Shown in pieces: positions 7,827 to 16,923 of a DNA stretch of 64,000 bases (positions are counted from its first letter, which is position 1; each line of letters opens with the position of its first letter). The DNA is from Alistipes provencensis (lineage in GTDB: Bacteria; Bacteroidota; Bacteroidia; Bacteroidales; Rikenellaceae): NCBI RefSeq assembly GCF_900083545.1, contig NZ_LT559262.1:2637673-2701672 (forward strand), read 5' to 3'. A model generated the notes under the pieces. That model was not told the origin of the DNA and did not search any database. It saw only the letters and a program-made list of their open reading frames with translations. A program made the position numbers and the translations under genes.

Positions 7827-8972
7827 ATGAAACTTACGATTTTAGGACCTGCGCACCCCTACCGGGGCGGCTTGGCGTCGATCATGGAGATCATGGCCCG
7901 CACGTTCCAGCGGCGGGGCAACGAGGTCGACATCAAAACCTTTACGCTGCAATATCCCTCGCTGCTGTTCCCCGGCGAGAGTCAGACGGTCGATACGCCG
8001 CCGCCTGCGGACCTGCGCATCTGCCGGTGCGTCAACACGATGAATCCCCTGAACTGGGTGCGCATCGGCCGCCGCATCCGGCGCGAACGTCCCGATTTCG
8101 TGCTGATGAAATACTGGACGCCTTTCATGGCGCCCTGCTTCGGCACCATCGCCCGGCTGGCCCGCGGCAACGGCCACACGAAGGTGCTGTGCCAGATCGA
8201 CAACGTCGAACCCCACGAACACCACCTGACCGACAAACTCTTCAACCGCTATTACCTGCGTTCGGTGGACGGTTTCGTCTATATGTCCGAACAGGTCCGC
8301 AGCGAGCTTTGCGCCTATACCGATGCCCCGGCGTTGTTCTCGCCGCACCCGCTGTTCGAGAATTTCGGCGAGCGGGTCGCGCGTTCCGAGGCGTGCGTGC
8401 GGCTGGGACTGGACCCTGCGAACCGCTATGTGCTCTTTTTCGGGCTGATCCGCGACTACAAGGGGCTGGATTTGCTGCTCGATGCGTGGACGCGGCTCAA
8501 ACGGGCCGGGCAGACCGAAGGCCGCCGGCTGATCGTGGCGGGGGAGTTCTACACGGCGAAGGAACCCTATCTGAAACAGATCGCCGACAACGGCCTGCAG
8601 GACGAGGTTTTGCTCCACGACCGCTTCATCCCCGACGACGAGGTGAAATATTACTTCTCGGCGGCCGATTTCGTCGTTCAGCCCTATAAAACGGCCACGC
8701 AGAGCGGCGTGACGCAGATCGCCTACCAGTTCTGCGTGCCGATGGTCGTCACGAAGGTCGGGGGACTGGCCGAGATCGTGCCCGACGGCCGGGTGGGGTA
8801 TGTCTGCGAGCCCACGACGGCGGGGGTCGCCGATGCGATCGAACGGATGTATGAGGGCGACACGTTGCAGCGCTTTCGGGAAAACTGCGTCGAAGAGCGC
8901 CGCCGCTTCTCGTGGGAGGAGATGTGCAACCGCATCACGGAGCTCTACCGGGTGGTCACCCCGGAGCCGTAA
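7827..8972 (+). CDS. Family 4 glycosyltransferase (GT-B fold)
   Basis: A 381-residue protein beginning with LGPAHPYRGGLASIME, the glycine-rich N-terminal loop of GT4 enzymes. The C-terminal half has the nucleotide-sugar-binding pattern FFGLIRDYKGLDLLLDAW (about residues 205-222) and a TQSGVTQIAYQFCVPMVVTKVGGLAEIV segment (about 290-317), which holds the E-x7-E-like region of the family. It is cytoplasmic or membrane-associated and transfers a sugar from a nucleotide donor. The acceptor is unknown. It heads a cassette with GT87-GT2, NodB deacetylase and GtrA, which points to cell-surface glycan assembly. Confidence 0.85.
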   Translation: MKLTILGPAHPYRGGLASIMEIMARTFQRRGNEVDIKTFTLQYPSLLFPGESQTVDTPPPADLRICRCVNTMNPLNWVRIGRRIRRERPDFVLMKYWTPFMAPCFGTIARLARGNGHTKVLCQIDNVEPHEHHLTDKLFNRYYLRSVDGFVYMSEQVRSELCAYTDAPALFSPHPLFENFGERVARSEACVRLGLDPANRYVLFFGLIRDYKGLDLLLDAWTRLKRAGQTEGRRLIVAGEFYTAKEPYLKQIADNGLQDEVLLHDRFIPDDEVKYYFSAADFVVQPYKTATQSGVTQIAYQFCVPMVVTKVGGLAEIVPDGRVGYVCEPTTAGVADAIERMYEGDTLQRFRENCVEERRRFSWEEMCNRITELYRVVTPEP

Positions 8973-9039
8973 AGAGGTGGGATCGGGCCGCAAAGAGTCG
9001 CTTTTTCACCGTTTTGTTGGTTATTCGGGCGAAATGGCC

Positions 9040-9047
9040 TATCTTTG
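9040..9047 (+). promoter_or_regulatory. -7 box (TATCTTTG) before the GT87 gene
   Basis: Exact TAnnTTTG match. It overlaps the TTG codon at 9045 that would otherwise be the first start of the open frame, so translation must begin downstream. The GTG at 9075 is the likely start. Confidence 0.6.
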
Positions 9048-9074
9048 CCGAACCTAACTCTTACTTTTTATATT

Positions 9075-10151
9075 GTGGCGTCACAATCGATCAATCTGAA
9101 AGCCAGATTGCTGAATCCCCGTGTGGTATTGGCTGTGTGGTTGCTCTGCACGGTTTGGATTTGCATTACGCAGTCGCTGGCCGGGCCTCAGAACTACAAC
9201 AACTTTCTGGTTTTCCGCGGGGCTTTCGACCATCTGTTCGCCTCGCTTCCCCTTTACGAACCCTATCCGCTCGAGTACGGGGACATCTATCATTACGGCC
9301 CTGTCTTTGCCTTCATCATCGCACCGTTCGCCGTGCTGCCGCCGTGGCTGGGCATGTCGCTGTGGTGCATGAGCCTTTCGCTGTTGCTCTATTGGGCCGT
9401 CCGGCAACTGCCGATCCCCGTGGTGCTGGCGAGTCTCGTGCTGTGGCTGACGCTCAACGACTTTTACGGCGCCGCCTTCAAACAGCAGTTCAACATCGCC
9501 GTCGCGGCGCTGGTCGTCGGTGCATTGGCCATGATCGAGAAACGCCGCGAAGGATGGGCCGCGCTGTTCATCGTCATCGGCACGTTCGTCAAGATTTACG
9601 GCATCGTCGGGCTGGCCTTTTTCTTTTTCGTGCGGCGCAAGGGACGTTTCATCGGCTGCATGGCGCTGTGGACTGTTGTGGTCCTGCTGCTGCCGCTGTT
9701 GTTCGTCAGCCCCGAATATCTTTGGTCGCAGTATCAGGCGTGGGCCGTCGATATTGCGCAGAAGAACGGCGAGAATATGTTCTGCGCCTATACGAACATC
9801 TCGCTGGTGGGCTGTGTGCGCAAGATCAGCGGTTCGGCGTCCTATTCCGACCTGCTGATCATCGTGCCCGCCATGGTGCTGTTCCTCCTTTCCTACCTGC
9901 GTATCGGGCAGTACAAACACCTCAGCTACCGCCTGACGATGCTGGCTTCGCTCCTGCTGTTCATCGTGTTGTTCAGCAGCGGCAGCGAACACAGCGGCTA
10001 TGTGATCGCTGCGCTCGGCATGGGTATCTGGTGGGTTAATTTCCCCCCCCCTCACGAGGATGGCTCGAATGGACACTGCTCCTACTGGCCCTTTTCGCCA
10101 GTTTCTCCTATAATTTACTCCCGACTAAATTCTACCGTGGCGTTTTCGTAG
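9075..10151 (+). CDS. GT87 (DUF2029) membrane glycosyltransferase, upstream part of a frameshifted GT87-GT2 gene
   Basis: From the probable GTG start at 9075 the protein has about eight to nine hydrophobic segments and the GT87 features YEPYPLEYGDIYHYGPVFAF (acidic loop after the first segment) and LTLNDFYGAAFKQQFN. Family members use polyprenyl-phosphate sugars as donors at the outer face of the inner membrane. After GMGIWWVNF the frame enters C9 (10043-10051) and decays into unrelated sequence, ending at 10151. One extra C (or two fewer) restores a membrane segment LEWTLLLLALFASFSYNLL. The frame then runs without a stop into the GT2 domain, giving one protein of about 644 residues. A real frameshift, phase variation or a base-call error are all possible. 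Confidence 0.75.
   Translation: MASQSINLKARLLNPRVVLAVWLLCTVWICITQSLAGPQNYNNFLVFRGAFDHLFASLPLYEPYPLEYGDIYHYGPVFAFIIAPFAVLPPWLGMSLWCMSLSLLLYWAVRQLPIPVVLASLVLWLTLNDFYGAAFKQQFNIAVAALVVGALAMIEKRREGWAALFIVIGTFVKIYGIVGLAFFFFVRRKGRFIGCMALWTVVVLLLPLLFVSPEYLWSQYQAWAVDIAQKNGENMFCAYTNISLVGCVRKISGSASYSDLLIIVPAMVLFLLSYLRIGQYKHLSYRLTMLASLLLFIVLFSSGSEHSGYVIAALGMGIWWVNFPPPHEDGSNGHCSYWPFSPVSPIIYSRLNSTVAFS
10043..10051 (+). repeat. C9 homopolymer inside the GT87-GT2 gene
   Basis: Nine C after TTAATTT and before TCACGAGG. With C9 the frame is broken; C10 or C7 joins GT87 to GT2 in one frame. It is a candidate slipped-strand site. Confidence 0.9.
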
Positions 10152-10273
10152 CCTACGCGCTGCGCTCGCTGCCGTATTTCGCCATCTGGCTCCATTGCAT
10201 CCGGAGGCTGTGGTATGAGGATTTCGCCGTCACGGATGTCCTCCTCGGCTACAAGACCCTGCCCGGTGCGGAG

Positions 10274-11008
10274 GTGCCTGTGGAGGAGCCCCGGCCGGCC
10301 GAACCGGGCGACGGGCTCGACATCGTCTGCCCGTGCTACAATCCGGATTCGGAGTTCGTGCCCGCATTGGCCCGGTCATTCGCGGAGCTCTGCGCGCGCT
10401 ATCCGGACAAACGGCTGCATCTGATCGTCGTCAACGACGGCTCGCCGCGCAATTTCGGGGACGAGGAGCGGGCGGCTCTCCGGCAGGCCGTTCCGGACGT
10501 CGAGATCGTCGACATTCCCCACGGCGGCAAAGGCGCGGCCATCCGTGCCGGCATCGCACGTTCCCGGGCGCCCTATACCGTCTATACGGACATCGACATG
10601 CCCTACACGGCGGAGTCGATGTGCGGGGTGATCGACCGTGTGTTCGCCGGAGCCGACGTGGTGATCGCCGTACGCAATGCGAGCTACCATTCGCAGCTTT
10701 CGCTTCTGCGCAAGGCGATGTCCTACGGGTCGAAACTGCTCAACCGCATCTTCCTCAACATTCGCCACACCGACACGCAGGGCGGCCTCAAAGGTCTTTC
10801 GCCCCGCGCCCGGGCGGTCATGCTGCGCACGCGTATCTCCGATTTCCTGTTCGACACCGAATTCGTCGTCCTCGCCGCGCGCGACAAGCGTATGCGCATC
10901 GAGGAGGTCGAGACCTCGCTCCGCGACGGGGTCGTCATGTCGACGATGTCCCCGCGGGTGCTGTTCCGTGAATTGAAAAACTTTTTCCGCATCGCTGTCC
11001 GCCTATGA
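10274..11008 (+). CDS. Family 2 glycosyltransferase, polyprenyl-phosphate sugar synthase type (downstream part of GT87-GT2)
   Basis: GT-A fold with DIVCPCYNPDSEF, VVNDGSPRNFG, HGGKGAAIRAG and the DxD-type YTDIDMPYT, then DTQGGLKGLSPRA and the late DFLFDTEFVVLA motif of DPM1/GtrB-like enzymes. These make a polyprenyl-phosphate sugar from a nucleotide sugar. The coordinates use a GTG at 10274 as the earliest plausible independent start. However, the same frame is open from 10052 and codes for the missing end of the GT87 membrane part, so the native protein is probably a fusion. The stop overlaps the next start (ATGA at 11005). Confidence 0.8.
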   Translation: MPVEEPRPAEPGDGLDIVCPCYNPDSEFVPALARSFAELCARYPDKRLHLIVVNDGSPRNFGDEERAALRQAVPDVEIVDIPHGGKGAAIRAGIARSRAPYTVYTDIDMPYTAESMCGVIDRVFAGADVVIAVRNASYHSQLSLLRKAMSYGSKLLNRIFLNIRHTDTQGGLKGLSPRARAVMLRTRISDFLFDTEFVVLAARDKRMRIEEVETSLRDGVVMSTMSPRVLFRELKNFFRIAVRL

Positions 11009-11784
11009 ACGTGACACTTGGTTTCGACGTCGAGGAGTTCGATTTCCCGCTCGAAAGGGGCCGTGAAATCGATCTCGGCACCCAGCTTTCGGTCAGCGCC
11101 GAAGGGCTGGAATTTCTGCTGGAACTGCTCTCCCGGCTGGATCTGCGGGCCACGTTCTATACGACGGCCAATTTCGCCCTGAACCGCACGGACCTCGTCC
11201 GCCGCATCGTCGCCGGAGGGCACGAGGTGGCCTCGCACGACTACTGCCACGGGCTGACCGCCGGGGCCGATCCTGCCGGCAGCCGTCGGGTGCTGGAAGA
11301 GCTGACCGGACAGCGCATCGTCGGCTACCGCGCCCCGCGGCTGGCCGTCGCTTCGTCCGCAGCGCTTCGGGACGCCGGGTATGCCTATAACTCGTCGGTC
11401 AATCCGACGTGGATTCCGACGCGCTATAACAACCTCCGGGCTCCGCGTTCCGTGTCGCAGGAGGAGGGGCTCACGATCTATCCGGTTTCGGTCTCCGCGC
11501 CTTTCCGGGTGCCGCTGTTCTGGATTTCGCTGCACGTCATGCCGCTGCCGATCTATAAACGGCTGTGCCGCAGCGCTCTGCGCCGCGACGGGCATCTCAA
11601 CCTCTATTTCCATCCGTGGGAGTTTTCCGCAAGGCTGGGCGATCCGGCTTTCGGGGTTCCGGGCTATCTTACGCACTGCTCGGGGGAGAAATTGCAGCGG
11701 AAATTCACCCGACTGCTGGAGTGGCTGAAAGCCCGCGGCTGCCGGTTTTCGACCACCCGCGAATACCTCGGCTGCGATGAATAG
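11005..11784 (+). CDS. Polysaccharide deacetylase (NodB domain)
   Basis: A 259-residue protein with the NodB core: GFDVEEFD at residues 6-13 (catalytic and metal Asp region), LRATFYTTANFAL, and GGHEVASHDYCHGL near residues 72-85 giving the two metal His. The family hydrolyses N- or O-acetyl groups on glycans with a divalent metal. The start codon overlaps the GT2 stop, and its own stop overlaps the GtrA start by 8 bases, so the three genes are translated as a unit. It probably tailors the glycan made by the adjacent transferases. Confidence 0.85.
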   Translation: MNVTLGFDVEEFDFPLERGREIDLGTQLSVSAEGLEFLLELLSRLDLRATFYTTANFALNRTDLVRRIVAGGHEVASHDYCHGLTAGADPAGSRRVLEELTGQRIVGYRAPRLAVASSAALRDAGYAYNSSVNPTWIPTRYNNLRAPRSVSQEEGLTIYPVSVSAPFRVPLFWISLHVMPLPIYKRLCRSALRRDGHLNLYFHPWEFSARLGDPAFGVPGYLTHCSGEKLQRKFTRLLEWLKARGCRFSTTREYLGCDE

Positions 11785-12187
11785 GGTAGCGGTGTTGCTT
11801 CGGGCGCTCTACGAGAGTTCGTTCGTGCGCTTCGCCGCGGTCGGAGGCGTCGCCACGGCGGTCAATTATGCGACCTATGTCGTGCTGGTGCGGAGCTTCG
11901 ACGACCTCCATCCGGCCGTGGCCTATCTCTGTGCCTTCTGCGTCAGCATCGTCTGCAACTTTCTGCTGTCGAGCTATTTTACGTTCCGCGTGCGGCCTTC
12001 CGCGCGTCGTGCCGTGCGCTTTCTGGCGGCCCACCTCATCAACCTCGTGAACGAACTGGTGCTGCTCGAAATCTGGCTGTGGGCGGGCGTTCCGAAGCTC
12101 TATGCACCGCTGTGCGTCTTTCTGGTGGCCTTTCCCATCAATTTCCTGATGGTCCGCTTCGCCCTCCGCGGGCATCGGAAATCCTGA
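11777..12187 (+). CDS. GtrA-family membrane protein (lipid-linked sugar flippase type)
   Basis: A 136-residue protein with four hydrophobic segments and the GtrA opening SSFVRFAAVGGVATAVNYATY (residues about 14-34) plus NFLLSSYFTFR. GtrA proteins are thought to flip polyprenyl-phosphate sugar made by GtrB to the outer leaflet for a GtrC transferase. All three roles are present here: GT2 (GtrB-like), GT87 (GtrC-like) and this protein. It ends the cassette, 10 bases before a terminator. Confidence 0.88.
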   Translation: MNRVAVLLRALYESSFVRFAAVGGVATAVNYATYVVLVRSFDDLHPAVAYLCAFCVSIVCNFLLSSYFTFRVRPSARRAVRFLAAHLINLVNELVLLEIWLWAGVPKLYAPLCVFLVAFPINFLMVRFALRGHRKS

Positions 12188-12196
12188 GAAAAAACG

Positions 12197-12225
12197 GACC
12201 CTGCCGCGCATCGCACAGCAGGGTC
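12197..12225. terminator. Terminator between GtrA and the convergent MFS gene
   Basis: GACCCTGC and GCAGGGTC form an 8-bp stem with A-rich sequence on the left and TCCTTCTT on the right, so it can serve both convergent genes. Confidence 0.65.
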
Positions 12226-12257
12226 TCCTTCTTCATTTATTCGGGGTGTAGCTTGGG

Positions 12258-13916
12258 CTACTTCTTGATATTGGGCAGTTCCAGCCCGAGTCCCTGTTTC
12301 TTATCCACGACTTTGAGGATAAAGCCGAGGATAAATGCTGCTATACCCAGACATGCGAGCATGATCAGCGGATTGGTGTAGTTGTATTGTGTGGCGGCTT
12401 CCGCCTGACTCATCGTACCGTTCTCGACCGCCTGCACGATTGCGGGGTTCGACGCATCGAGTATCTTGCCGATCAGCAGCGGGAAGAGCCACAGACCGAT
12501 GTTCTGAATCCAGAAAATGAGCGCATAGGCCGAACCGATCACCTTGTTGTCCACCAGTTTGGGGACCGAGGGCCACAGCGATGCGGGAACCAGCGAGAAC
12601 GACGCACCCAGCACCAGAATGGTAATATAGGCGACGAATACTCCGCCCACGCCGCTGCCCTTGAACATCGGCAGGATGAACGCGAACGTCAGGTGGCAGG
12701 CGATCAGCAGGATCGAGCCGACCATCAGCATCGAGGCGGCCTTGCCTTTCGTGTCGACGAATTTGCCGAGGATCGGGGTGATGCCCACGGCCAGCAGCGG
12801 GAATACGGCAAAGATCGTTTCGGCCGACTGGCGCATGTATCCCATGTAGCAGAACGCGACAAGGAAAACGACCGCTACGGCCTGCAATCCGAATCTCATG
12901 CTGTTTTTCTTGCTGAAATTACTTGCGAAAGCTGTTGCGGCCACCACCAGCATGATGCAATATTGCAGCATGGTCACGGTATTCGATGCCCAGAACGAAC
13001 CGGCTTCCGGTTGTACGAAGGTCAGGTTGCATTGCAGCATGTTGACCGCATATTTCTGGAACGGAAAGATCGCCGAGTAGTAGAGCACGCACAGCAGGGC
13101 GACGAGCCAGAAGCCGCTGCTCGACAGGATTTTGCCGATATCGCGTATTTTGAACGGTTCGTCGCTCTCTTCGGCTTCGCCGGTCTGGGCGTCGAGTTTG
13201 CGGTCCATGAAGAAATAGACGATGAACATGATCAGGGCGATCATGAGCAGTATCACGCCGAAAGCCACCGAGCGCGACACGTCGATCTGTCCGCCCAGAC
13301 GTGCGAACATCGGCGAGAAGATCATGCAGGTTGCAACGCCCAGACGCGCCAGAGCCATCTCTGAGCCCATTGCCAATGCCATTTCACGGCCTTTGAACCA
13401 TTTGACGATACCGCGTGAAACGGTGATTCCGGCCATTTCGACGCCGCAGCCGAAGATCATGAAGCCCACCGAGGCGAATTTGGCCGACGCGGGCATGCCT
13501 TTATAGAAAGGCGAGATGCCCAGTTCGTCGAAGACCGGGATGTAGTTCAGGTGGTCGTTGAACCAAGCCGCGAGGGCGGTTTCCTGAAAACCTTTCGTCA
13601 CGGCGTACCAGTTGATCGACGCTCCGACGAGCATTACGACACCCGACAGTACGGCCGTGAACCGCACGCCCATCTTGTCGAGGATGATTCCCGCGAAGAT
13701 CAGGAAGAAGATGAATACGTTCAGGAACGTTTCCGAACCCTGCATCGTTCCGAAAGCGGTGGAGTTCCATCCCAGTTCCGATTGCATCAGGTCCTTGATC
13801 GGCGAGAGTATATCCATGAAGATATACGAGCAGAACATGGCGAATGCGAGGAACAGCAATGCCGTCCAGCGTACAGCGGCTGAATCCCGCAGTGTGAGTT
13901 GTAGCTTTTCTACCAT
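12258..13916 (-). CDS. MFS transporter
   Basis: A 552-residue polytopic protein with about twelve membrane segments. Major-facilitator features include the loop 2-3 region with FAGIILDKMGVRFTAVLSGVV (the G-x-x-x-D-K/R-x-G motif A) near residues 73-93 and a second-half counterpart GKFVDTKGKAAS. A long central loop of charged residues (DAQTGEAEESDEPFK) separates the halves. The substrate cannot be told. It follows the TPR gene by 16 bases on the same strand, and with Era upstream may form an era-TPR-MFS operon. Confidence 0.85.
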   Translation of the reverse strand: MVEKLQLTLRDSAAVRWTALLFLAFAMFCSYIFMDILSPIKDLMQSELGWNSTAFGTMQGSETFLNVFIFFLIFAGIILDKMGVRFTAVLSGVVMLVGASINWYAVTKGFQETALAAWFNDHLNYIPVFDELGISPFYKGMPASAKFASVGFMIFGCGVEMAGITVSRGIVKWFKGREMALAMGSEMALARLGVATCMIFSPMFARLGGQIDVSRSVAFGVILLMIALIMFIVYFFMDRKLDAQTGEAEESDEPFKIRDIGKILSSSGFWLVALLCVLYYSAIFPFQKYAVNMLQCNLTFVQPEAGSFWASNTVTMLQYCIMLVVAATAFASNFSKKNSMRFGLQAVAVVFLVAFCYMGYMRQSAETIFAVFPLLAVGITPILGKFVDTKGKAASMLMVGSILLIACHLTFAFILPMFKGSGVGGVFVAYITILVLGASFSLVPASLWPSVPKLVDNKVIGSAYALIFWIQNIGLWLFPLLIGKILDASNPAIVQAVENGTMSQAEAATQYNYTNPLIMLACLGIAAFILGFILKVVDKKQGLGLELPNIKK

Positions 13917-13932
13917 TATTTGTTTGTTTGAG

Positions 13933-15921
13933 TTAGTTCTCCAGTTGTGCGTAGCGTTTCAGCACCTCGTAGGCTTCGAGGATGCCCAGTTCGCCGGCTT
14001 TCGAAATATCGAGACAGCCTTTGCGGGTGTCCTTCATGAATATCTGGATGATACCGCGGTTGTAGTACGCCTCGGCGAATGCCGGGTTCAGCTCGATGGC
14101 CTTCGAATAGTCCTCGTAAGCCTCCGGCAGACTGCCCGAGAGGGCCAGCAGGTTGGCGCGGTTGTAGTAGGCGTAGGCGAAATCGGGGAAGAGCTTGACG
14201 GCCTTGTTCAGGTCGGCCACGGCCTCGTCGTAGCTGTATGTGCGTTTCGAGTTGTTGTTCAGCCGGTTGGCGGGGTCCGAGTCGATCGTGATCCGCTGGT
14301 ACGAGTTGTCGATCGACGAGATGAAGTCGATCATCTCGGCACGCGTCGTCGAACGGTTCAGGTAGAGGAACGGGTTCGACGGATTGAGCTCGATGGCCGA
14401 TGAATAAGTATTCACCGAGTTGGTGTACTGCTTGATGAGCGACTGCGTGACGCCGCGCTCGAAGAGCACCGTCCACGAGGGGTTGCTCGCATTGAGCTCC
14501 TGCACATACTGCTTGTCGAGCATCACGAGCGAGTCGGCCGGGATGTTGCTTTCGCGGCACGAGAGGGTGAGGTACTCGTTGTCGACGCGCTTGCGGAAGT
14601 CCTCCACGCGCTGCAAATGGTAGCGTGTGACGGTCGGCGCGGTGTCGGCACGCATCAGCGTGAACTTGAACAGCGGCAGCAGGCGCATCTCCTCGCGGCC
14701 GCCGTTGTGGCCCGTGATGCGGTCGAAGCTGCCGCCCGCGAACTTGCTGTCGAACGACAGCAGGCGGTCGAAACGCTGCGTGGTGTCGGCGTAGATCGAA
14801 TAGGTGCTGTCGCTCAGGCGCGAACGGTAATCGGCGATCTTCTTCTGGGCGATCGCGCGGTCGGACTTGGCGCCCTGCGGGTCGTTCAGGAATTCGCGCA
14901 GGCGTCCGCGGTAGATGTAGGCGTTGGCGAAATCGGGGTAGAGCTTGATGGCCGACGTGTAGTCCGCCACGGCCTGCTCGATCTCGCCCAGTTGGGCGTA
15001 GACGCCCGCCCGGTTGTAGTAGACCAGCACGTTGTTGGGCGAGTAGAGCGCCACTTTGTCGTAATCTTCGAGTGCGCGGTTGTAGTCGCCGATCTGGGTG
15101 CGCAGCATGGCGCGGTTGAAGTAGGTCAGCGAGTTGGTCGAGTCGAGCTGGATCACCTTGTCGAAATCCGCGAGCGCTTGCATCGGGCGGTTGGTGGCGT
15201 TGTAGACCAGCGCGCGGTTGAAATAGGAGAGCACATAGGCGGAGTCGCACGAAATGGCCTTGTTGAAATCCGCTTCGGCCTCCTTGTACTGCTCTTGCTG
15301 CAGGTGCAGCGATCCGCGGCGGTTGTAGCCGTTGGGATTCTCGCGGTTGGTACGGATCGCGGTGTTGAAGTTCTCGTAGGCCCGGGTGGTGTCCTTCAGG
15401 TGCAGGTAGCTGAGGCCCCGGCAGATGAAGGCGTCGGCGACCTTGTTCTCCTGACGGATGAACTTGTCGAAATCCTCGATGGCCTCCTTGAACTGCTGGT
15501 TCAGCAGGCGCGTCACGCCGCGGCTGTAATAGGGTCCCGGCAGGTCGGGACGCAGTTCGATCGCCTCGCGGAAATCCTGCAGGGCGTCGTCGTAGTTGCC
15601 CAGCCGCGAACGGGTGATGGCCCGGTAGGTGTAGGCCTGCGTGTAGACGGGGTTCAGCCGGATGGCGGTCGAGAAATCGGCTTCGGCGCCCAGCAGGTCG
15701 TCGAGGTTGTATTTGGCGATGCCGCGCAGGAAGTAGCCTTCGAAAGCGTCCTCGTCGAAGCGCAGCAGGGTATTCAGGGTGCGGATGGCCTCTTGGTAGT
15801 CGTTGTTCATCATCGACGAACGGCCCATCCAGAAGAAATACTCCCGGTTGTACTGTGCGTGCGCCTTCATGCCGCACAGCAGGGCGGCTCCCAGTATGAT
15901 TCCGAAGATGAGTTTCCGCAT
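13933..15921 (-). CDS. Secreted tetratricopeptide-repeat protein
   Basis: A 662-residue protein with a signal peptide (cleavage after KAHAQ, residue about 23). It is then built almost wholly of 34-residue TPR units. Repeats with A-DF-AI-L-P-----Y-NRA can be followed from residue about 28 to 345 and again from 475 to 650, with a non-TPR segment (about 345-475) between. TPR superhelices bind protein partners, so it is probably a periplasmic scaffold. The partner is unknown. Confidence 0.88.
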   Translation of the reverse strand: MRKLIFGIILGAALLCGMKAHAQYNREYFFWMGRSSMMNNDYQEAIRTLNTLLRFDEDAFEGYFLRGIAKYNLDDLLGAEADFSTAIRLNPVYTQAYTYRAITRSRLGNYDDALQDFREAIELRPDLPGPYYSRGVTRLLNQQFKEAIEDFDKFIRQENKVADAFICRGLSYLHLKDTTRAYENFNTAIRTNRENPNGYNRRGSLHLQQEQYKEAEADFNKAISCDSAYVLSYFNRALVYNATNRPMQALADFDKVIQLDSTNSLTYFNRAMLRTQIGDYNRALEDYDKVALYSPNNVLVYYNRAGVYAQLGEIEQAVADYTSAIKLYPDFANAYIYRGRLREFLNDPQGAKSDRAIAQKKIADYRSRLSDSTYSIYADTTQRFDRLLSFDSKFAGGSFDRITGHNGGREEMRLLPLFKFTLMRADTAPTVTRYHLQRVEDFRKRVDNEYLTLSCRESNIPADSLVMLDKQYVQELNASNPSWTVLFERGVTQSLIKQYTNSVNTYSSAIELNPSNPFLYLNRSTTRAEMIDFISSIDNSYQRITIDSDPANRLNNNSKRTYSYDEAVADLNKAVKLFPDFAYAYYNRANLLALSGSLPEAYEDYSKAIELNPAFAEAYYNRGIIQIFMKDTRKGCLDISKAGELGILEAYEVLKRYAQLEN

Positions 15922-15967
15922 GCTCGAATTTTCGTTTACGCTTAAAACGGCCTTTTTGTTCGATTTA

Positions 15968-16849
15968 TTATTCCTGCTCGTATCCGAATCGGCGCAACTG
16001 GCGTTCGTTGTTGCGCCAGTCGTCGGCGACCTTGACGAAAAGTTGCAGGAAGACCTTCTTGCCGAGAAACTGTTCCATGTCCTCGCGGGCCGTCTGGCCG
16101 ACTTTCTTCAGTTTTTCGCCCTTGTGTCCGATCAGGATGCCCTTCTGCGAGTCGCGGGCTACATAGATCGTCGCCGCGATGCGGTCGATCGTCGGCTCCT
16201 CCTTGTAGCTTTCGATCTCGATCTCGCAGCAGTAGGGGATCTCCTTGTCGTAGAATTTGAGGATCTTCTCGCGGATGATCTCCGAGGCGAAGAACCGCAG
16301 GGTCTTGTCCGTGAGCGTATCTTTTGGGTAGAACGCCGGGCCTTCGGGCAGCAGTTCGAGGATGATTTTGAACACCCCTTCGACGTTGAAATTCTCCTTG
16401 GCCGACACCGGGACGATCCGTGCCCCGGGAATCTCGGCCTGCCATTTGTCCACCAGCGCGTCCAGCGCTTCGGGTGTCGAGAGGTCGATTTTGTTGATGA
16501 CTACGATCGTCGGGATGCCGCTCTGGTTGATGCGCTCGATGATCTCGGCCGAACGGTCGCTTCGCTCGACGGTGTCCGTCACATAGAGGATCACGTCGGC
16601 GTCGGTCACGGCTCCGGTCACGAATTTCATCATCGACTCCTGCAACTTGTACGAGGGCTTCAGAATGCCCGGCGTGTCGGAGTAAACGATCTGGAAATCC
16701 TCGCCCGAGACGATGCCCATGATGCGGTGGCGCGTGGTCTGCGCTTTCGAGGTGATGATCGAGAGTTTTTCGCCGACCAAGGCGTTCATCAGCGTCGATT
16801 TGCCCACATTGGGGTTGCCGATGATATTTACGAAGCCCGATTTATGCAT
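15968..16849 (-). CDS. era: GTPase Era
   Basis: A 293-residue protein with the G-domain motifs in order: G1 GNPNVGKS (residues 11-18), G2 region TTRHRIMGI, G3 DTPG (about 58-61), and G4 NKID (about 120-123). A C-terminal KH domain contains a GxxG-type loop (LIGHKGEKLKKVG). Era binds the 3' end of 16S rRNA and assists 30S subunit maturation. Length and order are normal for the family. Its -7 box is 23 bases upstream. TPR and MFS genes follow on the same strand. Confidence 0.95.
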   Translation of the reverse strand: MHKSGFVNIIGNPNVGKSTLMNALVGEKLSIITSKAQTTRHRIMGIVSGEDFQIVYSDTPGILKPSYKLQESMMKFVTGAVTDADVILYVTDTVERSDRSAEIIERINQSGIPTIVVINKIDLSTPEALDALVDKWQAEIPGARIVPVSAKENFNVEGVFKIILELLPEGPAFYPKDTLTDKTLRFFASEIIREKILKFYDKEIPYCCEIEIESYKEEPTIDRIAATIYVARDSQKGILIGHKGEKLKKVGQTAREDMEQFLGKKVFLQLFVKVADDWRNNERQLRRFGYEQE

Positions 16850-16871
16850 TGGAATATGCTGTTTTGAGCAA

Positions 16872-16879
16872 CAAAGATA
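16872..16879 (-). promoter_or_regulatory. -7 box (TATCTTTG) for era
   Basis: Minus-strand consensus match 23 bases before the era start. Confidence 0.55.
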
Positions 16880-16910
16880 GGTTTTTTATCGAATTTATCC
16901 TATATTTGCT

Positions 16911-16918
16911 CAACAATA
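16911..16918 (+). promoter_or_regulatory. -7 box (TATATTTG) of the probable small RNA
   Basis: Plus-strand consensus match, pointing into the 330-base gap between era and the gene at 17202. There is no convincing coding start close downstream. Confidence 0.55.
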
Positions 16919-16923
16919 TACCA

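Noticed and set aside
13916-15877. A 653-codon second minus-strand frame overlapping the TPR gene
   Set aside because: Out of frame with the clear TPR repeats and signal peptide; the product is an Arg/Pro/Gln-rich shadow.
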